NCBI GenBank assembly: GCA_903859705.1
Contig: CAIONQ010000133.1
Span: 34,706-98,705 of the forward strand
DNA from: an uncultured Chthonomonas sp.
GTDB taxonomy: Bacteria > Armatimonadota > Chthonomonadetes > Chthonomonadales > Chthonomonadaceae
Direction of reading: 5' to 3'
DNA: 64,000 bases
The notes under the pieces are model-generated. The model saw only the letters and a program-made list of their open reading frames with translations, made no database searches and had not been told where the DNA came from. How positions within the stretch are numbered: position 1 is the first letter of the stretch; each line of letters starts with the position of its first letter. The position numbers were made by a program, and so were the translations under genes. This document shows, piece by piece, positions 9,260-17,284 of this stretch.

Positions 9260-10116
9260 AGCTGCGCCGCTTTTGTAAGCGAGGCAACAACGTCCTTACT
9301 GCGCGGTATAAACTCATGTGCATAGTAGCCTGTAAACCCAGTATCCACTACCGCCTGCGCAATACGCCTGTAGTTTAGCTCCTGCGTGTCATCAATCTCG
9401 GCACGGCCGGGCACGCCTCCGGTATGGAAGTGCCCTATATACTGAATATTCTCCCGGATGGTATCTACCACATCCCCTTCCATTATCTGCATGTGGAAGA
9501 TATCGTACAGTAGTTTAAACCGGTTAGATCCCACCCTCTTACACAGCTCCGCTCCCCAGGCGGTATGATCGCACTGGTAGTCTTTGTGGCTGCGTTTGGA
9601 GTTCAGCAGTTCCATGCAAACCGTTACGCCAAGCTGCTCTGCCAGCGGCATAATCCGCTTAAGGCCCTTTGCGCAGGTCTCTATTCCCTCTGCATCCGCC
9701 ATGCCCCTGCGGTTTCCGCTAAATACTATCATATTCGGCAGCCCGGCCGCTTTCACCAGTGGCAGCAAACGCTCGCTCTCTTTCACCAATTTATCGTGGT
9801 TGGCCACCGTGTTCCAGCCATCGCCAATTGGCCCCGGGCCATTGGCCATGGCGCACGTTAGCCCATACTTCTTTACCGTATCCCACTCGTTTTCGCTCAG
9901 CAGCTCCACACTCTGCAGGCCAATTGCCTTCGCAGCTTCGCATAATTGATCCAGCGTCAGATTAGGGTAGCACCACTTGCATACCGATTGTTTTAGCTTG
10001 CCTTTAAGCGGTGCCGTGGCCGCCATAACGGTGGTTGAAGGGGTTAACCCGGCTGCGGCAAGGCCTGCTGTGGCCACGCCTGCAAGGGCAGATCTGCGGG
10101 AGATTTCTATGCTCAT
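9247..10116 (-). CDS. Tat-exported sugar phosphate isomerase/epimerase (hydroxypyruvate isomerase-like)
   Basis: A 289-residue TIM-barrel protein of the AP_endonuc_2 family. The N-terminus is a Tat signal (ISRRSALAGVATAGLAAAG). Family signatures are WCYPNLTLDQLCEAAKAIGL near residue 48, MELLNSKRSHKD, LYDIFHMQIMEGD and IGHFHTGGVPGRAEID, the last two carrying the Asp/His/Glu metal ligands. The closest annotated relatives are called hydroxypyruvate isomerases, but exported members probably act on sugars. First gene of the minus-strand operon with the glycosyltransferase and kinase-like genes. Confidence 0.85.
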   Translation of the reverse strand: MSIEISRRSALAGVATAGLAAAGLTPSTTVMAATAPLKGKLKQSVCKWCYPNLTLDQLCEAAKAIGLQSVELLSENEWDTVKKYGLTCAMANGPGPIGDGWNTVANHDKLVKESERLLPLVKAAGLPNMIVFSGNRRGMADAEGIETCAKGLKRIMPLAEQLGVTVCMELLNSKRSHKDYQCDHTAWGAELCKRVGSNRFKLLYDIFHMQIMEGDVVDTIRENIQYIGHFHTGGVPGRAEIDDTQELNYRRIAQAVVDTGFTGYYAHEFIPRSKDVVASLTKAAQLCDV

Positions 10117-10454
10117 AATTGAACTTCATCCTTTCGTACCCGTGCGAAATTTACGGCCGCGCTGCAAAATATCCGCGGTGTAGTTCCTTCTGGGTATTGT
10201 AACACGCCCTGCACAAACCGAGTAAAGTGTGCAGAAAATTGCATTTTCTGTGGCAGAGCAATAAATAAAGGGTTGACAGCGGATGCATATCGCATCTGCC
10301 ATAAAACAACACAAATATAATTACAGAACGTAAAATAGGCCACATTAGCGTCATTTTCAGTGGCCACTCCCTGCGCAATCACAGACTAAAGTAACATCAA
10401 AGTCAACTTTTCTGCACTTACAATGCGGTTTGCACAGGAAAGGCACTCAAGCCA
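10117..10454. promoter_or_regulatory. AT-rich divergent intergenic region
   Basis: This 338-bp gap separates the divergent isomerase operon and the secreted protein. It is clearly more AT-rich than its surroundings and must carry both promoters. I see a TTGACA at 10273-10278 and a TATAAT at 10316-10321, but they are too far apart to pair. A small inverted repeat (GATGC-N5-GATGC complement) lies at 10282-10296. No coding sequence or RNA gene was recognised. Confidence 0.4.
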
Positions 10455-11690
10455 ATGTTAAGTTCATGTCGTTACAAAAAGAAAATCAACAGCACTTTAT
10501 TGCTTCTTCTGGGTTTTGTCTCCCTCGCAATTACGGGAAAGGCAGCACCACCAACCACGCCGCTTGCTTTAACTGTGAAGCCCCCACTGCCAGTTACGGC
10601 AAGCACCAACCCATCGGATGTTCGGAGTTTCGCAGTGGGTGCGCGTTGCCAAAGTTTATTGATGGAACCGAACAACCCTTCGATAGTTATTATGCAGGTG
10701 GTTCACCTTACCCATTTTAGGCCCAACTCTCCAGGTGCAGTAAAAATGGTAGACAGCGGAGTGTTTCAGGCCCTCGAAACACTCGAAGGCAAGCCTGTTA
10801 CAGGAAGGTTTGAATTTCACAACCCGAAAGAGATGTATCTTACTTCAGCAATGTTTAGAGTGGGACACAGACTTGAAGACAATCCTCCACCAACATTCAA
10901 AGCCGAGGTAGGAGAGCTGTGGATGGTAGAAATGAGAGATTCTATGGTGGATAAGTGGCGTTGCCTACGGCTGGGTGGATTATCAGATCCTGCCATCGCC
11001 TATTACCGCCATGGATTGGAGTGGAAACACGCCACAAACCCGGCAGAGGTAATAGCAGATATCAAAGGTATGGTCAAGAAATCATTAACTGCTCCAAATA
11101 GTGATATTAGCGCATTACTATTCTTCCTGGGCAACCAATTCCCGCGCAATCCCAACCTAAACGACCGCACCAAAGCAATAGCCCGGCAATATCATCAGGC
11201 TATCCTGGATCTGCTCACCACGCCCGGTGCCAGCAATGCCTCTAAGATCGAGTTAATTAATGCGGGTAGCTTTCAGGGCGTTGAAGATCTTAAACCGGGC
11301 TCACTGGAAGCAATATGGCTGCGAGGAATGATGAATATCGTTCTGAACAGCTCAGATAACCTTTTAGTGAGTGCTGCTGGAGACGCCCTCAGTGGATTTA
11401 TGGCTTCCAGCAGAACAATGGTACCTTCCGAACACCCGGTTCAATACTACTATCCAGAGATAATTGCAACACTGGATGCACGGGTGGAGATAGATAAACA
11501 GGCAGGGCATAATGGCCCGGCAAGTGGCGTTATAGGCAACATGAAACTCATGGGCATCTATGATCCGCCTTCAAAACCGGGCTCCAATCTATCCACTCCA
11601 GGGCTCCGTGTGTTCATAAAGTCCATTCCACCGCAGGGCAACACCCTGCTGGAGCAGCGTATTGCAGCCGTTACAAAAGTAAGGAATTAA
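10455..11690 (+). CDS. Secreted protein of unknown function
   Basis: Not recognised. A 411-residue protein with a basic N-terminus and hydrophobic signal peptide (KKKINSTLLLLLGFVSLA, likely cleaved near ITGKAA). The mature part is mixed alpha/beta; residues ~170-400 are helical and soluble with no membrane spans or obvious catalytic motif. An AGGAAAGG about 12 bases before the ATG supports the start. Transcription ends at a strong hairpin just downstream. It could be a periplasmic enzyme or binding protein, but nothing visible decides this. Confidence 0.7.
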   Translation: MLSSCRYKKKINSTLLLLLGFVSLAITGKAAPPTTPLALTVKPPLPVTASTNPSDVRSFAVGARCQSLLMEPNNPSIVIMQVVHLTHFRPNSPGAVKMVDSGVFQALETLEGKPVTGRFEFHNPKEMYLTSAMFRVGHRLEDNPPPTFKAEVGELWMVEMRDSMVDKWRCLRLGGLSDPAIAYYRHGLEWKHATNPAEVIADIKGMVKKSLTAPNSDISALLFFLGNQFPRNPNLNDRTKAIARQYHQAILDLLTTPGASNASKIELINAGSFQGVEDLKPGSLEAIWLRGMMNIVLNSSDNLLVSAAGDALSGFMASSRTMVPSEHPVQYYYPEIIATLDARVEIDKQAGHNGPASGVIGNMKLMGIYDPPSKPGSNLSTPGLRVFIKSIPPQGNTLLEQRIAAVTKVRN

Positions 11691-11710
11691 CGCAGGGTAT
11701 GGTAGTGAGA

Positions 11711-11748
11711 ATAGAGGGTGCTGGCAGCGTATTGCCAGCACCCTCTAT
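11711..11748 (+). terminator. Intrinsic terminator
   Basis: Perfect 16-bp stem (ATAGAGGGTGCTGGCA at 11711-11726 pairing with 11733-11748) around a six-base loop, followed by TTGTTTG. It lies 21 bases after the stop of the secreted-protein gene. Confidence 0.85.
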
Positions 11749-11954
11749 TTGTTTGCGAATTGATGTTTGGCCGTGTGGAATAGTTGCATCAGTACCCCGC
11801 AGGAACAGCATGCGGGAATACAGAAGGTGATCTCGTACAGCGCAGGCATGAACGGAAGTCGCGAATTATTGAGTTGCGCCCGCACACGCCTGCCCCAACT
11901 GCAGCACCGTACGCAGCCAGGCTGCGGCCCGGCACGCCAGGAGAGAGAGCCACT

Positions 11955-13241
11955 ATGAGCACAGAATTCGAAGCAAATAAAGGGGCAGATCCCGTTACCC
12001 GTCGACAGTTTATCACCGGCACTGCCGCCGGCGCTTCCGCCGTTTTACTTTCTACCGGCAATTATGCTTTTGCCAACGCCGATACCAAAATTCGCGTGGG
12101 TGTTATTGGCTGTGGAGGCCGCGGCAGCGGCGCAGCGGAAAACTGCATCACCTCTTCCGATAATGTTGAACTATACGCCATGGCCGATGCATTTAAAGAT
12201 AGGCTGGATGGCAGCCGCAATAACCTGAAAAATGCGCTTGGCGCTAAAATGAACGTTACGGACGACCGCTGTTTTGTGGGGCTGGATGCCTACAAACAGG
12301 TGCTTGCAAGCGGCGTGGATATGGTTATTCTGGCTACCCCGCCGGGCTTCCGCCCCATTCACTTCCGGGCAGCAGTTGAGGCTGGCAAGCATGTGTTTAT
12401 GGAGAAGCCGGTTGCTACCGATGCACCCGGCATTCGGGAAGTGCTCGCCGGCGCAGAAATAGCCGCAAGCAAGCGCCTCTGCGTGGTTGCAGGCACGCAG
12501 CGCAGGCATCAGCTTTCTTATCTGGAAACCATGAAACGCATTCACGATGGTGCCATTGGCGATGTGCTGGGTGGGCAAATTTACTGGAATGGGGGCGGCG
12601 TTGGCAGCGGTACCGGGCCAATTCCCGCCGCGCCAGATGTAGAATGGCAGATTCGCCACTGGTACTTCTTTACCTGGCTATCCGGCGATCATGTTGTAGA
12701 ACAGCATGTGCATAACATAGATGTTGCCAACTGGGTTATGGGCGGCCATCCAGAATCTGTAATGGGAGTCGGCGGTCGCTCCCAGCGCACCGCACCCATC
12801 TTCGGTCAGATCTTTGATCACTTTGCCCTGGATTTAACCTATGCCAACGGAGTACACATCTCCGCCATGTGCCGCCACTGGGATAACACCCCGGGCAACG
12901 TTTCGGAGCGCTTTGTTGGCACCAAAGGCCTAACCGATGCCAACACATACATCTCTGGCAGCACCAACTGGAAGTTCCCGGGCGGCGGACGCAACCCATA
13001 TGTTCAGGAGCATGCCGATCTTATCTCCTGCATTCGCTCTGGCACACCCATTAACGAGGCTAAGCGCATTGCGGAAAGCACACTAACCGCCATTATGAGC
13101 CGTATGGCTGCCTACACAGGCCAGGTAATTACCTGGGATCAGGCGCTGAACTCTAACGAAAGCCTCCGACCGTCGCCGCTGGCTTTCGGTACACCCGCAC
13201 CTGTTCCCGCTGTGGCTATCCCCGGCAAAGTCATCGCCTGA
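11955..13241 (+). CDS. Tat-exported Gfo/Idh/MocA oxidoreductase
   Basis: A 428-residue NAD(P)-dependent sugar oxidoreductase. The Tat signal is RRQFITGTAAGASAVLL. The Rossmann loop is VGVIGCGGRGSGAA (residues ~52-65), and the family EKP motif lies in AGKHVFMEKPVATD. The C-terminal half carries HVVEQHVHNIDVANWV, typical of this family. The ATG at 11955 is preceded by AGGAGAGAGAG; the frame is open upstream to 11784, but that part looks non-coding. A 25-base gap separates it from a sugar isomerase, so the pair is one operon. The ~200-base leader (11750-11954) contains short inverted repeats but no riboswitch I could name. Confidence 0.88.
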   Translation: MSTEFEANKGADPVTRRQFITGTAAGASAVLLSTGNYAFANADTKIRVGVIGCGGRGSGAAENCITSSDNVELYAMADAFKDRLDGSRNNLKNALGAKMNVTDDRCFVGLDAYKQVLASGVDMVILATPPGFRPIHFRAAVEAGKHVFMEKPVATDAPGIREVLAGAEIAASKRLCVVAGTQRRHQLSYLETMKRIHDGAIGDVLGGQIYWNGGGVGSGTGPIPAAPDVEWQIRHWYFFTWLSGDHVVEQHVHNIDVANWVMGGHPESVMGVGGRSQRTAPIFGQIFDHFALDLTYANGVHISAMCRHWDNTPGNVSERFVGTKGLTDANTYISGSTNWKFPGGGRNPYVQEHADLISCIRSGTPINEAKRIAESTLTAIMSRMAAYTGQVITWDQALNSNESLRPSPLAFGTPAPVPAVAIPGKVIA

Positions 13242-13265
13242 TATAGCTCACAAGGAGGCAACACA

Positions 13266-14147
13266 TTGAAGATCGATCGACGCAGTCTCCTTACAGCCAC
13301 CGCAGCTGCGGCAGCAGGCACCACTATGGGCGCGGCTCCTGCCCCCGCCACGGCAGCACAAAAAAAAGCGGCTCTCAAGCTCACCAGCCAGGAAGGCATT
13401 ATTCCTGGCAAAACCCTTGCCGAAAAGCTGGATAACCTCGAAAAATGGGGGTTTGATGGCATAGAGTTCTGGGGTGGTGGGCTGAGAGAGCGCGTTTCGG
13501 CAATCAAGGCGGAAATGAAGGGCAGGCCGCTTGCAATCTCTGCCACCTGCGCAGGGTTTGAAGGTGCACTGATGTCTGATCAGGCATCGGAACGCGAAAA
13601 GGCGATGCGCACCATTAAAGACATTCTGGAAGTTGCCGGAGATTTGGGCAGCACCGGCATGATCATAGTGCCCGCATTTAGCCACCAAACCAAACTGAAC
13701 CACATAGAGGGCCGCAAAATCCTGATGGATCTTCTGCCGGAAGTGGGCGCACACGGGGTGAAGGTGGGCTCCCGCGTTCTGCTGGAACCACTTAACCGTG
13801 GGGAGGCATGGTTCTTAAGGCAGGTTGCCGATGCAGGCGCCATCTGCAAGGAAATTAACAGCCCGGGCGTTTGCCTTATGGGAGACATGTACCACATGTA
13901 TCTCGAAGAACCAAGCGATATGGGGGCCTTTATCTCCGGCGCAAAGTGGCTGCACCATGTGCACCTTGCCTCCATCAAACGAAACCTGCCCGGGCAGGAT
14001 GAACGCGATTTCCGCAATGGCTTCAAAGGCCTGAAAATGATAGGCTATCAGGATTTCTGCAGCCTGGAGTGCGGCGTTATTGGTGATCGTATGGTGGAGA
14101 TACCGAAGGCTGTTAAGTTCCTGCGCAAGCAGTGGGCAGAGGCCTGA
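13266..14147 (+). CDS. Tat-exported TIM-barrel sugar isomerase/epimerase
   Basis: A 293-residue AP_endonuc_2-family TIM barrel. The Tat signal is DRRSLLTATAAAAAGTTMG. Conserved elements include WGFDGIEFWG near residue 60, LLEPLNRGEAWFL and LMGDMYHMYLEEP with metal-ligand residues, then HHVHLASIKR. The start is an unusual TTG at 13266, set by an excellent AAGGAGG at 13252-13258. It is the second gene of the operon with the upstream oxidoreductase and is terminated by a hairpin after the stop. Together they suggest secreted or periplasmic sugar processing. Confidence 0.87.
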   Translation: MKIDRRSLLTATAAAAAGTTMGAAPAPATAAQKKAALKLTSQEGIIPGKTLAEKLDNLEKWGFDGIEFWGGGLRERVSAIKAEMKGRPLAISATCAGFEGALMSDQASEREKAMRTIKDILEVAGDLGSTGMIIVPAFSHQTKLNHIEGRKILMDLLPEVGAHGVKVGSRVLLEPLNRGEAWFLRQVADAGAICKEINSPGVCLMGDMYHMYLEEPSDMGAFISGAKWLHHVHLASIKRNLPGQDERDFRNGFKGLKMIGYQDFCSLECGVIGDRMVEIPKAVKFLRKQWAEA

Positions 14148-14171
14148 GATTACTTACGAAAGAATAAAGCG

Positions 14172-14200
14172 GCCCGGAAAATCTCATCGATTTTCCGGGC
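14172..14200. terminator. Bidirectional terminator between convergent genes
   Basis: An 11-bp stem (GCCCGGAAAAT at 14172-14182 with its complement at 14190-14200) and seven-base loop, followed on the plus strand by TTCTTTGTCT. It separates the isomerase from the convergent oxidoreductase. Confidence 0.75.
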
Positions 14201-14230
14201 TTCTTTGTCTATTACATCGCCGGATCTGGC

Positions 14231-15553
14231 CTACAGCTTCCAGCCTTTACGAATGGCCGGATAGAGCAGGGCATTTGCTTCCGGATCATCGATTACCTTC
14301 ATGTTCTTTGCATCGTAGTTAATCTTGTGGCCAACGCGGATGGCAACATTTCCAAGCAAAATAGATTCAGTCATCGGGCCAGCATAGCCAAAATGGCTGC
14401 CGGTTGGGCTGCCCGTTTTGCATGCCTCAATCCACTCTATATGGTGGCCGGGAGAGCGCTTCAGGTAGGGCTCCGGGCCTTTGTAGTTTGCAAACTTCGC
14501 CCTCGGCAGCAAAATGGGGGCAGAACCATGGTTCACAATCAGTTTGCCCTTATCGCCAATAAACAGAGAACCGTTATCAATCTGTGGTATCTGTTCGCCC
14601 TCCAACAGCTCAGCAGGGAAGCGCCGGTTGGCATCGGTCCAGGTAACGCGCACCGCAGGCAGATCGCCACGTGCAGGGAAGTCATAATGAATGGTGGCGG
14701 CTTTGGGTGGGCTATCTTTTGTGGCGCCCTCGGCATCCGCCTCTACAGAGGTGGGGAAGCCCAGTTTGAGCGCCCAGAATACAGGGTCCATCAGATGGCA
14801 GGCCATATCTCCCAGAGATCCAGTTCCGAAATCCCACCAGCCACGCCACACAAACGGCAGATACGCCTTATTGTAGGGCCTATCCAGGGCAGGGCCAAGC
14901 CACTGATCCCAGTTTAATGTGCTGGGAATATCCATGCCACTGGCCGGTTTTGTTACACCCTGCGGCCACCAGCCGGTAGGCCTGTCGGTCCACACATACA
15001 CCTGTGTAACCTTGCCAATCGCCCCGGATTGAATCAGTTCTACCAGGCGGGAGTACTCCGGAAAAGCGTGGCCCTGGGTGCCCATCTGAGTGGCCACCTT
15101 CGTTTTTGCCGCCAGGCGCGTAATATAACGCGCCTCATAAACCGTGTGTGTAAGCGGCTTCTGGCAATACACATGCTTGCCCAGGTGCAGGGCTGCGGCG
15201 GTGGCAAACGCATGGTGATGATCCGGAATGCTAACGGTAACCGCATCCACAGATTTATGCTCAATCAGGCTTCTGTAATCCTGAAACTTCAGCGCCTTAC
15301 TGTAACGCTCAAAGTTGGCCGCTGCCCGTGCAGAATCCACATCGCATATGGCAACAATATTCTCGCTGCTTACATTGCCAACATCGCTCGCACCCTGGCC
15401 ACCAACGCCGATACAGCCGATGTTCAGCTTCTCGTTGGGAGATTTTGATTGCGCCACCGCTTTGCTGGACCATACGCCCCCACCCATAGCAGAAAGCCCG
15501 GCAGTGAGAGACGCGTTACGAATGAGCTCGCGGCGTGATATTTGATCAGACAT
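14231..15553 (-). CDS. Tat-exported Gfo/Idh/MocA oxidoreductase
   Basis: A 440-residue exported oxidoreductase, paralogous in domain type to the one at 11955. The N-terminus carries a Tat motif (ISRRELIRNASLTAG). The Rossmann loop is IGCIGVGGQGASDVG, the DAVTVSIPDHHHA segment marks the nucleotide-binding domain exit, and the family motif is GKHVYCQKPLTHT, with Q replacing the usual E of EKP. WRGWWDFGTGSLGDMACH is typical of the bacterial oxidoreductase C-terminal domain seen in Planctomycetes-like secretomes. Monocistronic by appearance. Confidence 0.88.
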   Translation of the reverse strand: MSDQISRRELIRNASLTAGLSAMGGGVWSSKAVAQSKSPNEKLNIGCIGVGGQGASDVGNVSSENIVAICDVDSARAAANFERYSKALKFQDYRSLIEHKSVDAVTVSIPDHHHAFATAAALHLGKHVYCQKPLTHTVYEARYITRLAAKTKVATQMGTQGHAFPEYSRLVELIQSGAIGKVTQVYVWTDRPTGWWPQGVTKPASGMDIPSTLNWDQWLGPALDRPYNKAYLPFVWRGWWDFGTGSLGDMACHLMDPVFWALKLGFPTSVEADAEGATKDSPPKAATIHYDFPARGDLPAVRVTWTDANRRFPAELLEGEQIPQIDNGSLFIGDKGKLIVNHGSAPILLPRAKFANYKGPEPYLKRSPGHHIEWIEACKTGSPTGSHFGYAGPMTESILLGNVAIRVGHKINYDAKNMKVIDDPEANALLYPAIRKGWKL

Positions 15554-15646
15554 AGTACAACAACCCCCGATTTCCCGATAAAAGGTTGAGCCTATATTGG
15601 CATTAAAGGGGCAAGAATCATTCTTGTGCAGCTCTGCAGCAACGTT

Positions 15647-16042
15647 TTAACCGCCTGCAGTATCTGCTTTCCGCTTGCGAGGTTGCTTAGGGGGCGGGTT
15701 AACCGTTAGGTAGGCGTCCTTAATCAGCTCCTCAAGCTCGTCAACGGCAATCTCCACCAGCCTAATCAGCACCGCAGGGTAACCATTGTAATGCGGCTCG
15801 GTAAAGAAAACACGCGTGTTAGAGGCAAGCAGCAACTGCTTCTCCTCCTCACCAGAAACACGCACGGCTATCACAGAAGAGCTGGGCACACGCGCCTTTT
15901 TGGGGTCAATACGCTCCAGCCAGGCCCACACATACCCCTTAACTTTGCCCTTAACCAGCACACCAAAAGAGAATCTATCCTCGCCCTCCACCGAGTCTGG
16001 CAGAGCCATCGCAATCCTGCGCACATCTTCCTGAGTCGCCAT
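15647..16042 (-). CDS. MmcQ/YjbR family protein
   Basis: A 131-residue protein of the MmcQ/YjbR (CyaY-like fold) DNA-binding family. Typical features are VRRIAMALPDSVEGEDRFSF at the N-terminus and the DEL(E/L) helix after GYPAVLIRL. The Lys/Arg/Pro-rich tail (PPPKQPRKRKAD) is consistent with nucleic-acid binding. The ATG at 16042 has a GGGAGA upstream; the longer frame to 16117 runs into a dispersed repeat and is rejected. It lies after the xdhC-like gene on the same strand but a repeat separates them. Confidence 0.75.
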   Translation of the reverse strand: MATQEDVRRIAMALPDSVEGEDRFSFGVLVKGKVKGYVWAWLERIDPKKARVPSSSVIAVRVSGEEEKQLLLASNTRVFFTEPHYNGYPAVLIRLVEIAVDELEELIKDAYLTVNPPPKQPRKRKADTAGG

Positions 16043-16069
16043 TAGTGTTGAAGTCTCCCTGTGTGCAGA

Positions 16070-16114
16070 CTTATTAGATAATATCGCCGATCGTACGGGC
16101 ACCGCTTGCCGTGC
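16070..16114. repeat. Copy of a 45-bp dispersed repeat
   Basis: ATTAGATAATATC followed by GCCGATCGTACGGGCACCG and CTTGCCGTGCC. The same word occurs twice in tandem at 20318-20395, with a few differences. Confidence 0.75.
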
Positions 16115-16146
16115 CATTCGCTGCTCCCCGTTCCCTACTTCTCCCC

Positions 16147-17265
16147 CTATGCATGAATACTTCCGATCCGATTTCGCAGGCTACCGCCAGAAGCACCACA
16201 AATCACCGCCTGTATCTCTGCTAAAATTGCCAGGGCTATTTCAACCGGGGTTTCCGCGGCAATGTCTAAACCTGCCGGGCTGAATACCCGCTGGTTTTCA
16301 CTCAAACGTGTCAGCTGCCCCGTCTTTCCCAGGTCTGCAACCATCTGTTCATATCTCTTACGTGGCCCCAGAATCCCAATGTATCCCGGCGAGTGAGGCA
16401 GCAGCGCATTTAGCCAATCCAGGTCTCGCTGATAGTTGTGATTCATTAGCACACAGGCCGTGCGCGCATCCATGGGATTATGCTGGATAAACGCCGCAAT
16501 CTCGCTTGCGCTGTGCAATAGGGTAGTAGGCAGGTTGGTGCATGCAAGGGGATGAGGCGATTGCCACGCTGCGCGCACTACATCCCATCCTGTTTCTTCA
16601 GCAATGCGCACTAAAGGGTTTGCATCGTCGCCAGCCCCGGCCACAATAAGCCGGATTGGAGGAACGATCGGCTCTGCCAGGGCTTCCAGTGCAAACCCAC
16701 CATGCTGCACGCTAACGGTGTGCGGCCTGCCACTCCTAAAGGCCTCCCGGGCAGCCTCTAATAGCAAGCTCTGGATTGCCGCGGGGTATCCAGCGCTTAT
16801 CGCATTCCCCTCACAAAATAGCAGCCTGCTCCCTACCGGAAATCTGCCCGGGGCTTCTGAACGATATACGGTTACCATCGAAGCGCTCTGCCTGCTTTCA
16901 GAACACTTAGATAGATACTGTAGTCCCTCCATCGCCGGCGAGTGTGGGAGGCATTCAATCAACACCCCCACAACACCTTTGCACCCAAGCTCGGCAACAA
17001 CATCTCCATTTGTGCTGGATGGGTCATACACAACGTAGTCAGAGCGTCCAGTTCGCATTACTTCTGCCGCTCTGGATTTTACGTCTGCCTCCAGGCACCC
17101 GCCACTTATCGAACCAATGGATTTACCATCAGGCAGAATTAGCATGCGGGTGCCTGGTCGCCTGTACGCAGAGCCCTGCACCCTTACTACGGTGGCGAGT
17201 GCGGCACAACCATCTGCCTGGTTGATGCTGTGGCAGGTTTGCATGATTGTGTTCAGGTTGTTCAT
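16147..17265 (-). CDS. XdhC/CoxI family molybdenum-cofactor maturation protein
   Basis: A 372-residue XdhC-type chaperone that binds, sulfurates or inserts the molybdopterin cofactor into a hydroxylase. The N-terminal XdhC/CoxI domain has VVRVQGSAYRRPGTRMLI and SIGSISGGCLEADV. The C-terminal Rossmann domain has IVAGAGDDANPLVRIAEETG and IGILGPRKRYEQM. It is 19 bases downstream of the hydroxylase large-subunit gene, which fits its role in maturing that enzyme. The NAD-binding loop GAGDDANPL matches the family pattern. Confidence 0.88.
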   Translation of the reverse strand: MNNLNTIMQTCHSINQADGCAALATVVRVQGSAYRRPGTRMLILPDGKSIGSISGGCLEADVKSRAAEVMRTGRSDYVVYDPSSTNGDVVAELGCKGVVGVLIECLPHSPAMEGLQYLSKCSESRQSASMVTVYRSEAPGRFPVGSRLLFCEGNAISAGYPAAIQSLLLEAAREAFRSGRPHTVSVQHGGFALEALAEPIVPPIRLIVAGAGDDANPLVRIAEETGWDVVRAAWQSPHPLACTNLPTTLLHSASEIAAFIQHNPMDARTACVLMNHNYQRDLDWLNALLPHSPGYIGILGPRKRYEQMVADLGKTGQLTRLSENQRVFSPAGLDIAAETPVEIALAILAEIQAVICGASGGSLRNRIGSIHA

Positions 17266-17284
17266 ACAATAGATTCCCCTTACA

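Noticed and set aside
11750..11954. Cobalamin riboswitch ahead of the oxidoreductase
   Set aside because: CCAGGAGAG and GCCACT words appear, but they are in the wrong order and the other conserved boxes are missing.
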